From assembly GCF_027622855.1 (NCBI RefSeq), contig NZ_JAPZVR010000022.1, positions 1-64,000 of the forward strand: 64,000 bases of DNA. Direction: 5' to 3'. The DNA is from Glycomyces algeriensis. Its GTDB lineage: Bacteria > Actinomycetota > Actinomycetes > Mycobacteriales > Micromonosporaceae. Positions within the stretch are counted from its first letter, which is position 1. Every line of letters begins with the position of its first letter. Made by a program: the position numbers and the translations under genes. The notes under the pieces are model-generated. The model did not search any database, was not told the origin of the DNA, and worked only from the letters and a program-made list of their open reading frames with translations. Shown piece by piece: positions 44,645 through 52,436 of the stretch.

Positions 44645-44947
44645 TTGAGCGCCGAGGACCTCGAGAAGTACGAGACCGACATGGAGCTGCAGCTGTACCG
44701 GGAGTACCGGGACATCGTGCGGCAGTTCACCTACGTCGTCGAGACCGAGCGGCGGTTCTACCTGGCCAACGCTGTCGAAGTCCACGTGCGGGGGGCCGAC
44801 GCCGAGACCTACTTCGAGGTCGAGATGAGCGACGCGTGGGTCTGGGACATGTACCGCCCGGCCCGCTTCGTCAAGCACGTGCGGGTCTTGACCTTCAAAG
44901 ACGTGAACGTCGAGGAGCTGGATAAGCCCGACATGACCCTCCCGTAG
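44645..44947 (+). CDS. DUF2469 protein
   Basis: 100 residues, MSAEDLEKYETDMELQLYRE, then YRDIVRQFTYVVETERRFYL and DVWDMYRPARFVKHVRVLTF-like motif (here AWVWDMYRPARFVKHVRVLT). A highly conserved actinobacterial protein of unknown function encoded next to rnhB (Rv2901c in M. tuberculosis). No membrane helix or catalytic motif is visible. TTG start at 44645 with AAGGAGG just upstream, 145 nt after rnhB. Confidence 0.9.
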   Translation: MSAEDLEKYETDMELQLYREYRDIVRQFTYVVETERRFYLANAVEVHVRGADAETYFEVEMSDAWVWDMYRPARFVKHVRVLTFKDVNVEELDKPDMTLP

Positions 44948-45087
44948 CAGGGGGTAGAGCGCCGTTGAGGTCAGGGCGGGCCGCAGCCTCAGAACAAATC
45001 TGGGCAGCGGCTCGCTCGTTCGCAAGTACCGCTCCGCTTTCGTGCCGGCTCCTCACGACCCTTGTCGGATTTGCCCTGAAACGGCCC

Positions 45088-45116
45088 TTAGGTCAAGGTG
45101 GATCGGTCGCTAACAT
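45088..45116 (+). promoter_or_regulatory. Leaderless promoter of pdtaS
   Basis: TTAGGT (45088-45093) and TAACAT (45111-45116) with a 17-nt spacer; the GTG start is 7 nt after the -10 box. Confidence 0.6.
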
Positions 45117-45123
45117 TGGACCG

Positions 45124-46602
45124 GTGTCCACTCTCCGCGACGTCATCAGCGCGCATACCGACCTGACCTCGAACTCCGCGGCGCACCTGCAGCGGCTCGT
45201 GGCCGAATGGCAGCTCCTCGCCGACCTCTCCTTCGCCGACTTCCTGCTCTGGGGCGCGGTCAAGGACCACCCCGGCCGGTACGTCTGCCTCGCGCAGGTC
45301 CGGCCCACCACCGGCCCGACCGCCTACGAGGAGGACCAGGTCAACCGCATCCTCGAAGGCGAGGACGCCCAGCACCTGCACATCGCCTTCACCGAGGGCC
45401 GGATCTTCCGCGAGGGCGACCCGGTCTGGCGCGGGGACGTCGCCGCCCGCCACGAGGCCATCCCCGTGCGCCGCCGCGACCGCCGCGAGGTCATCGCCGT
45501 GGCCGCCCGCGACACCAACCTCTCGGACACCCGCAGCCCCTCCCACCTGGAGCTGAACTACCTCAAGACCGCCGACTACCTGGTGCAGATGCTCACCGAC
45601 GGCGGCTTCCCGCCGCCGCTGCTGCCCGGCGAGCCGACCACCGCGCCGCGCATCGGCGACGGCCTGGTCCGCATCGGCTCGGACGGCCTCGTCCGCTACG
45701 CCTCGCCGAACGCGCTCTCCGCCTACCGCCGTATGGGCGTCACCGGGCACCTGCGCGACCGCGACCTCGCCGAACTCACCCGCAGCCTGCCGTCGAACTC
45801 CGACGTGGGCGCGGACGCGGCCCGCCGCATCGCCGACGCGCTCGCCGGGGGCACCCCGCGCCGCAAGGAGATCGAGTCCAAGGGCGCCACGGTGCTCATG
45901 CGCGCGCTGCCGCTGCGCCCGGGCGGCAAGGCCGCCGGCGCGCTCGTGCTCGTGCGCGACATCACCGAGGTCCGCCGCCTCGACCGCGAGCTGGTCACCA
46001 AGGACGCCACAATCCGCGAGATCCACCACCGCGTCAAGAACAACCTCCAGACCGTCGCCGCGCTGCTGCGGCTTCAGGCCCGGCGGGTCGGGTCCCCGCA
46101 GGCTCGCCAGTCGCTCGAGGAGTCGGTGCGTCGCGTCGCGTCGATCGCGCTGGTCCACGAGACCCTCTCGCAGTCGGGCGACGAGTCGGTCGGCTTCGAC
46201 CAGATCGTCGACCGCGTCGCCTCCATGGCCGTCGAGGTCTCGGTCGCCGAGTCGAAGGTGACGCTCCGCCGGGAGGGCACCTTCGGGGTCCTGCCGAGCG
46301 AGTACGCGACGCCGCTGGTCATGGTCGTCAACGAGCTCATCCAGAACGCGGTCGAGCACGCCTACCCGCCCGGGCAGGACGGCGAGGTCGTCATCAACGT
46401 CGCCCGCGACGGCGACCACTTCCGCGTCACCGTCTCCGACCAGGGCAAGGGCCTCCCCGACGGCTTCCGCATCGCCGGCTCCACCCGCCTGGGGCTCCAG
46501 ATCGTGCACACCCTGGTCACCGGCGAGCTCCGCGGCACCATCGACATGCGCCCTCGCGCCGAAGGCGGCACCGAGGCCGTTGTCGACTTCGCCCTGCAGT
46601 GA
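45124..46602 (+). CDS. pdtaS: PdtaS-type sensor histidine kinase
   Basis: 492 residues, soluble. An N-terminal GAF-like domain (about 1-165) and a PAS domain (about 178-285) precede a HisKA_2 dimerisation motif (REIHHRVKNNLQTVAALLRL, phospho-acceptor His near 301-302) and HATPase_c (NELIQNAVEHAYP; VSDQGKGLPDGF; STRLGLQIVHTLV). The kinase signals to the ANTAR-domain regulator PdtaR in mycobacteria; pdtaR is not in this window. Length and domain order match PdtaS (Rv3220c). The GTG start is leaderless. The last codons and stop form the start of a 47-bp repeat array. Confidence 0.9.
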   Translation: MSTLRDVISAHTDLTSNSAAHLQRLVAEWQLLADLSFADFLLWGAVKDHPGRYVCLAQVRPTTGPTAYEEDQVNRILEGEDAQHLHIAFTEGRIFREGDPVWRGDVAARHEAIPVRRRDRREVIAVAARDTNLSDTRSPSHLELNYLKTADYLVQMLTDGGFPPPLLPGEPTTAPRIGDGLVRIGSDGLVRYASPNALSAYRRMGVTGHLRDRDLAELTRSLPSNSDVGADAARRIADALAGGTPRRKEIESKGATVLMRALPLRPGGKAAGALVLVRDITEVRRLDRELVTKDATIREIHHRVKNNLQTVAALLRLQARRVGSPQARQSLEESVRRVASIALVHETLSQSGDESVGFDQIVDRVASMAVEVSVAESKVTLRREGTFGVLPSEYATPLVMVVNELIQNAVEHAYPPGQDGEVVINVARDGDHFRVTVSDQGKGLPDGFRIAGSTRLGLQIVHTLVTGELRGTIDMRPRAEGGTEAVVDFALQ

Positions 46603-46740
46603 CGAAGGAACGGAGCGGGCGAAGCAGAGAGCGCAGCGCCCTGCAGTGACGAAGGAACGGAGCGGGCGAAGCAGAGAGCGCAGCGCCCTGCAGTGACGAA
46701 GGAACGGAACGGGCGAAGCGGCAAGCACAGCGCCCTGCAG
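46597..46740. repeat. Three 47-bp tandem repeats at the end of pdtaS
   Basis: Units start at 46597, 46644 and 46691; the first two are identical and the third has a few changes. Each begins CAGTGACGAAGGAACGG, so the first copy includes the last codon and stop of pdtaS, and later copies repeat that stop outside the gene. A partial fourth unit starts at 46738. Confidence 0.9.
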
Positions 46741-46777
46741 TAGTGAAGCGCAACGCACTTCGACAAGCGCGCGAAGT

Positions 46778-46809
46778 GAGCCGGGCCGGTCATGTGACCG
46801 GCCCGGCTC
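46778..46809 (+). terminator. Terminator after pdtaS
   Basis: GAGCCGGGCCGGTCA and its complement form a 15-bp stem around TG. It separates pdtaS from the sulfur operon. Confidence 0.8.
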
Positions 46810-46882
46810 CTGTATGTGACGGTCCGTCCAAGCAGCGGGACGACAGATGCCAGGCGCTGAGATGTGTGGCATGCTTGCAGGC

Positions 46883-46972
46883 ATGTCTCGCGCACATGGG
46901 CTCCGACTGGTGGCACGCCGCCACGTCGACTTCTGCCGTGTGTTCAGCGCCGCCTGTCTGATGCGCCGCTAA
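46883..46972 (+). CDS. Leader peptide upstream of sirA (cysteine attenuator candidate)
   Basis: A 29-codon frame, starting ATG and ending TAA, encodes a peptide with LVARRHVDFCRVFSAAC. This matches the short actinobacterial leader peptides with L-V-x-R-x-H-V-D-L-x-R-x-x-S-A-x-C found before sulfur genes. Two Cys codons (18 and 25) could stall ribosomes when cysteine is scarce. CATGCT ends 7 nt upstream of the ATG and no Shine-Dalgarno is present, so it is likely leaderless, like the cysteine-responsive leader ORFs described in mycobacteria. sirA starts 58 nt after its stop. Confidence 0.8.
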   Translation: MSRAHGLRLVARRHVDFCRVFSAACLMRR

Positions 46973-47030
46973 ATCCTTCCGGCATTCTGCCGTTGAACCA
47001 CGCCACACCTGTGTCCGCATGAGGAGAACT

Positions 47031-48695
47031 GTGCCAACGCCAACGCGCAAACCGTCCCGCCCGAAGGGCCAAGGCCAGTGGGCCCTGGGCCACCGGGAGC
47101 CGCTCAACAAGAACGAGCAGTCCAAGAAGGACGACAACCCGCTCAACGTGCGCCAGCGCATCGAGGGCGTCTACGCCCATCGCGGTTTCGACTCCATCGA
47201 CCCGGCCGACCTGCGCGGACGCTTCCGCTGGTGGGGCCTGTACACCCAGCGCAAGCCCGGCATCGCCGGCGGCAAGACCGGCATCCTCGAAGAGGAGGAG
47301 CTGGACGACAAGTTCTTCATGATGCGCGTGCGCATGGACGGCGGCCAGCTCAACCTGGCGCAGCTGCGCACCATCGCCGGGATCTCCAAGGAGTTCGGGC
47401 GCGACACGGCCGACGTCACCGACCGCGAGAACGTCCAGTACCACTGGATCCGCGTCGAGGACGTCCCCGAGATCTGGCGCCGCCTCGAGGCCGTCGGTCT
47501 CGACACCCAGGAGGCCTGCGGCGACTGCCCGCGCGTCATCATGGGCTCGCCGGTCGCCGGCGTCTCGACCGAAGAGGTCATCGACCCGACCCCGCAGATC
47601 CAGGAGATCTACGACCGGTTCATCGGCGACAAGAGCCTCTCCAACCTGCCGCGCAAGTTCAAGTCGACCATCGGCTGGCTGCCCGACAGCCCGTACGAGG
47701 TCAACGACATCTCGCTCATCGGCGCCCACCACCCCGAGCACGGCCCCGGCTTCGACCTCTACGTCGGCGGCGGCCTCTCCACGAACCCGATGTTCGCCCC
47801 CCGCCTCGGCGTCTGGGTCTCCCAGGACGACATCGTCGAGGTCTGGGTCAACGTGGTCCGCATCTTCCGCGACTGGGGCTACCGCCGCCTGCGCACCCGC
47901 GCGCGCTTGAAGTTCCTCGTCAAGGACTGGGGCGCGGAGAAGTTCCGCGAAGTCCTCGAGTCCGACGCGTACCTCGGCCGCAAGCTCCCCGACCTCGAGC
48001 AGCCCCCGGTCCCCGAGAAGCTCCTCGACCACATCGGCGTCCACAAGCAGACCGACGGCAAGTACTACATCGGCGTCGCGCCGGTCGTCGGCCGCGTCTC
48101 CGGCACCATCCTCGACCAGCTCGCGGACATCGCCGAGAAGTACGGCTCCGACCGCGTGCGCGCCACCCCGCTCCAGAAGCTCCTGCTCCTGGACGTCCCC
48201 GAGGACAAGGTGCGCGACGCGGTCGTGGACCTGCGCGCCATCGGGCTCGAGGCCGAGCCGTCCAACTGGCGCCGGGCCACCATGGCCTGCACCGGCATCC
48301 AGTTCTGCAAGCTCGCCATCGTCGACACCAAGGACCGCGCCCGCGACCTCGTCGAGGAGCTGGAGAAGCGTGTCCCCGAACTCGACGTGCCGATCTCCAT
48401 CCATGTCAACGGCTGCCCCAACGCCTGCGCCCGTACTCAGACCGCGGACATCGGCCTCAAAGGACAGCTCGTCACCGACGAGGCCGGCGACCAGGTCGAG
48501 GGCTTCCAGGTCCACCTCGGCGGCGGCCACGCCTCCGCGGCGAGCCTCGGCCGCAAGTCCCGCGGCCTCAAGGTCGCCTCGGCCGACCTCGGAGACTATG
48601 TGGAACGCCTCACCAGGCGCTACCTCACCGCCAGGTCGGAAGGCGAGACCTTCGCCCAGTGGGTCCACCGGGCCGACGATGCGGAATTGCAGTGA
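47031..48695 (+). CDS. sirA: Assimilatory sulfite reductase, ferredoxin type
   Basis: 554 residues. Reduces sulfite to sulfide with siroheme and a 4Fe-4S cluster. The cluster/siroheme cysteines are C420, C426, C462 and C466 (MACTGIQFC and VNGCPNACAR). Tyr71 (WWGLYTQR) and Cys163 (EACGDCPR) align with the Tyr69-Cys161 pair that is crosslinked in the mycobacterial enzyme SirA/NirA. GTG at 47031 follows GAGGAG; an ATG at 47019 lacks a ribosome site. Nitrite reductase activity is an alternative, but the cysH and chelatase neighbours support sulfite. Confidence 0.93.
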   Translation: MPTPTRKPSRPKGQGQWALGHREPLNKNEQSKKDDNPLNVRQRIEGVYAHRGFDSIDPADLRGRFRWWGLYTQRKPGIAGGKTGILEEEELDDKFFMMRVRMDGGQLNLAQLRTIAGISKEFGRDTADVTDRENVQYHWIRVEDVPEIWRRLEAVGLDTQEACGDCPRVIMGSPVAGVSTEEVIDPTPQIQEIYDRFIGDKSLSNLPRKFKSTIGWLPDSPYEVNDISLIGAHHPEHGPGFDLYVGGGLSTNPMFAPRLGVWVSQDDIVEVWVNVVRIFRDWGYRRLRTRARLKFLVKDWGAEKFREVLESDAYLGRKLPDLEQPPVPEKLLDHIGVHKQTDGKYYIGVAPVVGRVSGTILDQLADIAEKYGSDRVRATPLQKLLLLDVPEDKVRDAVVDLRAIGLEAEPSNWRRATMACTGIQFCKLAIVDTKDRARDLVEELEKRVPELDVPISIHVNGCPNACARTQTADIGLKGQLVTDEAGDQVEGFQVHLGGGHASAASLGRKSRGLKVASADLGDYVERLTRRYLTARSEGETFAQWVHRADDAELQ

Positions 48696-48928
48696 CAGCA
48701 CGCGTCGTTCCTTACTACTGCCCCTACTGCGGCGAGGAAGACCTCACGCCGTACGAGCCCGAAGCCGACAGCGCGGTCGACTTCGGTCATGGCGAAGCTG
48801 GCGGAGCCATGAATGTGCGCGGCCGGTGGCACTGCGCGGACTGCACCCGCGTCTTCGCCGTCAAATACCACGGGATGGCCGCCGCACCGGTGTACGCGGC
48901 ACCGCCCACGGGCCCGGCGCCCGAATGA
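48692..48928 (+). CDS. Small zinc-ribbon protein of the sulfite reductase operon
   Basis: 78 residues. Two CXXC pairs (CPYC near residue 10 and CADC near residue 51) should bind one zinc ion, separated by an acidic stretch and RGRWH. Small proteins of this type lie between sirA and cysH in many actinobacteria; the function is unknown and might involve metal or redox support. The GTG overlaps the sirA stop (GTGA), so translation is coupled. cysH begins 26 nt later. Confidence 0.8.
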   Translation: MTARVVPYYCPYCGEEDLTPYEPEADSAVDFGHGEAGGAMNVRGRWHCADCTRVFAVKYHGMAAAPVYAAPPTGPAPE

Positions 48929-48954
48929 AGTACCCCCGATCGGAGTGAAGCAGC

Positions 48955-49668
48955 ATGAGCAGCAGCACAGGGAACGAGAGAGACCCCTTCGAACTCCGTG
49001 ACCTCGCGATGGAAGCGGGGAAGCGCCTTGAAGACGCCACGGCCCACCAGATCCTCGAGTGGGCGGTCGGCGAGTTCGGCGAGCGCTTCTGTGTGACCTC
49101 CTCGATGGCCGACGCCGCCGTGGTCCACCTCGCCAGCGAGGTCGCCCCCGGCATCGACGTCGTCTTCCTCGACACCGGCCTGCACTTCCCCGAGACCCTC
49201 GAAGTCCGCGACTTCGTGGCCGCCACGATGAACGTGAACGTCCGGTCGATCCAGCCCGACCAGTCGGTGCTGGCCCAGGACGCCGAGTTCGGTCCGCGCC
49301 TGTTCGCGCGCGCCCCCGACGAGTGCTGCTCGCTGCGCAAGGTCCTGCCGCTCAACGCGGCCCTGGCCGACTACGACGGCTGGGCCACCGGCCTGCGCCG
49401 GGATGAGGGCCCGTCCCGCGCCAACACGCGCGTGGTCGACTTCGACCTCTCCCGCCGCAAGGTCAAGGTCTCCCCGATCGCGAAGTGGACCGAGGCCGAC
49501 CAGGAGGCGTACATCGAGCGCCACAACATCCCGGTCAACCCGCTGCTCAAGGACGGCTTCCGCTCCATCGGCTGCTGGCCCTGCACCCGGCGCACCGAGC
49601 CGGGCGAGGACCCGCGCGCCGGCCGCTGGGCCGCGTTCGACAAGACCGAATGCGGACTGCATGTCTGA
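48955..49668 (+). CDS. cysH: Adenylylsulfate (APS) reductase
   Basis: 237 residues. The PP-loop motif (SSMADAAVVHLAS), the Cys pair C124-C125 (DECCSLRKV), the second pair C207/C210 (GCWPC) and the C-terminal KTECGLHV (C233) are present. The four-Cys cluster motif marks the 4Fe-4S, APS-using form rather than PAPS reductase. Product sulfite feeds SirA. ATG at 48955. It overlaps the next gene by 8 nt. Confidence 0.93.
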   Translation: MSSSTGNERDPFELRDLAMEAGKRLEDATAHQILEWAVGEFGERFCVTSSMADAAVVHLASEVAPGIDVVFLDTGLHFPETLEVRDFVAATMNVNVRSIQPDQSVLAQDAEFGPRLFARAPDECCSLRKVLPLNAALADYDGWATGLRRDEGPSRANTRVVDFDLSRRKVKVSPIAKWTEADQEAYIERHNIPVNPLLKDGFRSIGCWPCTRRTEPGEDPRAGRWAAFDKTECGLHV

Positions 49669-50425
49669 CGACACCACGCTGGAAACCGACGCGGCCGCCG
49701 CGTCGGATTCCAGCGTGTCCGCCGTTTCGGATGCCGAAACGGCGCACTCGGAGCCGCCGCGGCCGATCGTCCTGGTCGCCCACGGCAGCCCCGACCCGCG
49801 CTCCCCGGAGGCCGTCCGCGCGATTGCGCGGGCGGCCGGAGCGGACGTGGGGTTCCTGGAGTTCAATGAGCCGCACCCGGTCGAGGTCCTGCGGGGCCTC
49901 GCCGACACCGGCGTCACCGCCGCAGTCGCCTTGCCGCTGCTGCTGACCGACGCCTACCACTCCCGGACCGACCTGCCCGACGTCGCCAAGCGCGCCGAGG
50001 AGTCCCGCCCGGGGCTCGCGGTCGCGGTGGCCCGCCCGGTGGGCGACCTGTCGCTCGCGAAGACACTCGTCCGCGACTTGCCCTTCGGCATCGACGGCCT
50101 GGTGGTCTGCGCCGCCGGCACCCGCGTCGACGAGGGCCGCGCACACGTGGCGGCCGTGGCCGCCGAAGCCGGCCGCCTGCTCGGCGTCCCGGCCGGACCG
50201 GGCTTCGCCTCCGGCCCCGGCCCGAAAGCCGGCGAGACCGTCGACGCACTCAAAGCCCAAGGGGCCCAGCGCATCGCAGCGGTCTGCTACTTCATCGCCC
50301 CGGGACTGCTGTGCGACACGGCGGTCGAGTCCGCCCGCGAAGCCGGCGTCGTCCACGTCGGCGAACCCCTCGGCACGGCACCGGAACTCATCGACCTCAT
50401 CGCAAAGCGAGCCGCTGCGGCGTAA
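49661..50425 (+). CDS. CbiX-type sirohydrochlorin chelatase-like protein
   Basis: 254 residues. After an acidic, Ser/Ala-rich 30-residue extension the CbiX fold begins: IVLVAHGSPDPRSPEA with metal-binding His41, VALPLLLTDAYHSRTDLPD with a second His, and a duplicated C-terminal half. Homologues insert iron or cobalt into sirohydrochlorin; in this operon an iron chelatase making siroheme for SirA is most likely. ATG at 49661 overlaps cysH by 8 nt, so it belongs to the same transcript. Confidence 0.85.
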   Translation: MSDDTTLETDAAAASDSSVSAVSDAETAHSEPPRPIVLVAHGSPDPRSPEAVRAIARAAGADVGFLEFNEPHPVEVLRGLADTGVTAAVALPLLLTDAYHSRTDLPDVAKRAEESRPGLAVAVARPVGDLSLAKTLVRDLPFGIDGLVVCAAGTRVDEGRAHVAAVAAEAGRLLGVPAGPGFASGPGPKAGETVDALKAQGAQRIAAVCYFIAPGLLCDTAVESAREAGVVHVGEPLGTAPELIDLIAKRAAAA

Positions 50426-50428
50426 GCC

Positions 50429-50472
50429 GTTCCATTGGTAGAGCGCCTGGTTGTGGTCCAAGAAGATCGCGG
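50429..50472 (+). pseudogene. Degenerate tRNA-His-like fragment
   Basis: GTTCCATTGGTAGAGC resembles a D-arm and CCTGG-TTGTGGT-CCAAG an anticodon arm with a GTG anticodon; TGGTAGAGC and GTTGTGGTC are shared with the intact tRNA-His at 15738. No T-arm or acceptor stem can be formed, so it is not functional. It may be the remnant of a tRNA gene or of an attachment site. Confidence 0.5.
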
Positions 50473-50549
50473 ATCCGCTACTCGCTGCCGGGCCGGCCAC
50501 TCGGCTCAGCTACGGCGCTGGCTATCGGCTCGCGCCGCTGTGCTTCCTA

Positions 50550-50999
50550 CTATTCGGCTCCGCCGAAAGGCCGCCGCTCGCCGAACCCGACCGCGCGCCG
50601 CGTCGGCCCGCTGAGGGCCAGCCCGACGATCGCCGCCGCCAGTGCCCAGGCCGCGATCCCGATGACCGGGTGGGCCGCTTCCCGGAGGTAGTACCCGACC
50701 GGAAGCCAAAGGAGCCCTTGGAATACCGCCTGCGCGATGACGTCGTCCATCCGCAGCAGCCGGCGCCCGATGAACCAGTAGTAGAGCGCGCCGAGGAATG
50801 CGATCAGTGCGACGCCGACGGCGCCGCCGACGGTGTCCACCTGGCCCATCACGATCTGTGCCAGGCCCCACACTCCCGCGGCAGCGAGTCCCGTTGCGAG
50901 GAGCCAGAACAGGATCGCCGCGGCGGTCAAGGTCCAAGGACGGTCACCGGAACCGGGGGTTTCGGTGACCGCGCCCATGTCGGCATCGGTTTCGTTCAC
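50550..50999 (-). CDS. Small membrane protein of unknown function
   Basis: 149 residues, not recognised. Four predicted membrane helices (about 23-47, 55-78, 88-103, 110-132) between an acidic N-terminus and a basic/Gly-rich tail. GTG at 50999 has TACGGT ending 6 nt upstream, so it is probably leaderless; it diverges from the lipid kinase gene with only 32 nt between the start codons. An internal ATG (50978) is an alternative start. Confidence 0.7.
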   Translation of the reverse strand: MNETDADMGAVTETPGSGDRPWTLTAAAILFWLLATGLAAAGVWGLAQIVMGQVDTVGGAVGVALIAFLGALYYWFIGRRLLRMDDVIAQAVFQGLLWLPVGYYLREAAHPVIGIAAWALAAAIVGLALSGPTRRAVGFGERRPFGGAE

Positions 51000-51031
51000 A
51001 CGCCAACCGTATCCCGGGCTACGCTGCGCCT

Positions 51032-51985
51032 ATGCGCGACCTGAAAGCAGCGCCACAGCGTGGTCTGCTCATCGTGAACCCGAAGGCCTCCACCGGCTCG
51101 CGCCGACGCACGCGCTGGGTGAGGAAGAAGCTCGACGAGGTGCTCGATCTCGAGGTCGAGGTGACCCGGCGGCGCGACCACGCGGAGATCCTCGCGAAGC
51201 GGGGGGCGGACAAGGGTTACGACGTCGTCCTGAGCCTCGGCGGCGACGGCACGGTGAACGAGGTCGTCAACGGCCTGGTGGCCGGCGGCCGTCCGGCCGA
51301 GGAGGCCCCGATCTTCGCGCCGATCCCGGCCGGTTCCACGAACGTCTTCGCGCGGGCCCTCGGGCTGCCTTGGGACCGCCGCAGGGCTTCGCTGGCGATC
51401 GTGGCGGCCTTGGAGGAGCGGCGGGTGCGCACGGTGAGCCTCGGGCGGGCGACCGGTGACGACGTCGACCGGCTCTTCACGTTCTGCGCGGGACTGGGCT
51501 GGGACGCGTCGATCATCAAGAAGGTCGAGTCGTACCGCAAGAAGCGCAACCTCGGCGCGCACTATGCGCGCGCGGTGATGGCGGAGCTGAACGAGCATGG
51601 GGTGGAAGGGGACACCATTGAGGTGGAACTCTCAACCGGTGACGCGGACCTCTCGGAAGGGATGGTCGTGGTGCAGAACTGCGCACCGTGGACCTATCTC
51701 GGTACCCTTCCGGTGAATCTCAACGCGCGGGCATCCTTTAATGCTGGACTTGATGTCCTGGTTCTGCGTAAACTTGGCCTGTCGGACGCCGCGATGACCG
51801 CCGCTTCACTGCTGGTGGGTCGGGACGGGCCCGACGGCAAACACGCGGTGACGCATCACGATCTCTCCAGGATCAGACTGCGCGCTTCGCTGCCTCAGGC
51901 CTTCCAGCTCGACGGGGACTATCTCGGAGAGCGAACCGAAGTGGAACTCAGCTCGGTTCCGGAGGCGCTGCGGGTGGCCTGCTAA
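51032..51985 (+). CDS. Diacylglycerol kinase-like lipid kinase
   Basis: 317 residues of the DAGK/sphingosine-kinase family. The nucleotide loop LSLGGDGTVNEVVNGL (about 69-84) and PAGSTNVFARALG (about 99-111) are typical, as is the C-terminal beta-sandwich ending DGDYLGERTEVELSSVP. It phosphorylates diacylglycerol or a related lipid at the membrane. ATG at 51032 with TACGCT 6 nt upstream, a leaderless pattern. Actinobacteria often carry this gene near whiB1. Confidence 0.88.
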   Translation: MRDLKAAPQRGLLIVNPKASTGSRRRTRWVRKKLDEVLDLEVEVTRRRDHAEILAKRGADKGYDVVLSLGGDGTVNEVVNGLVAGGRPAEEAPIFAPIPAGSTNVFARALGLPWDRRRASLAIVAALEERRVRTVSLGRATGDDVDRLFTFCAGLGWDASIIKKVESYRKKRNLGAHYARAVMAELNEHGVEGDTIEVELSTGDADLSEGMVVVQNCAPWTYLGTLPVNLNARASFNAGLDVLVLRKLGLSDAAMTAASLLVGRDGPDGKHAVTHHDLSRIRLRASLPQAFQLDGDYLGERTEVELSSVPEALRVAC

Positions 51986-52361
51986 CAACTTGGGAAAACC
52001 TCAAGGTGGGTGTTGACAAGTCAACCGTGAGCAGGCAAGGTTGATTTCGCCATCCCTACCGGGACGGCACGAGACTTACAACCGAATATCGTATTTTCGG
52101 TGCGTATAGACCGGGCATTCGGTGGGTACTCACGCCTTGGCGAAGTTGCAAGCCTTAACTTTGTCAGACCCTGGCGAACTTCCGAGCGTGGTAAGCAAGC
52201 CAACGTTGAGTACCAGTGTGTCAAACCGGTTCGACTCGCTGTCACCGACCCCGGCGTTTTCTGTTCGGGCGAGTGTGGCGGAGGCCGCCACGAGGATCCG
52301 CGGTAGGGATTCCGGCGGTATGGTGGAACGAGTTCCGCGAGTCTTCTTCGAGGTACAGCCC
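51986..52361. other. Long upstream region of whiB1, distal part
   Basis: Lower GC than surroundings and no convincing gene. A perfect 6-bp inverted repeat GTTGAC-AA-GTCAAC lies at 52012-52025 and includes a TTGACA. TATAGA at 52105-52110 is a possible -10. A regulatory role or a small RNA is possible but not shown. Confidence 0.5.
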
Positions 52362-52377
52362 GGTGAGTTCACTCACT
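52362..52377 (+). promoter_or_regulatory. CRP-like site 1 upstream of whiB1
   Basis: GTGA-gttcac-TCAC has the GTGA-N6-TCAC core of CRP (cAMP receptor protein) sites. It is 59 bp upstream, centre to centre, of a second site. CRP sites control whiB1 in M. tuberculosis. Confidence 0.55.
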
Positions 52378-52420
52378 TAGAGCTGATTTCCCGAGTCGAA
52401 CCCTTGACAAATCCCGAGCT

Positions 52421-52436
52421 TGTGAAAGTATTCACA
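52421..52436 (+). promoter_or_regulatory. CRP-like site 2 overlapping a promoter upstream of whiB1
   Basis: TGTGA-aagtat-TCACA is a perfect match to the TGTGA-N6-TCACA consensus. A TTGACA -35 box is at 52404-52409, with candidate -10 boxes AAGTAT (52426, spacer 16) or TATTCA (52429, spacer 19) inside the site, so binding should affect polymerase directly. Confidence 0.65.
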
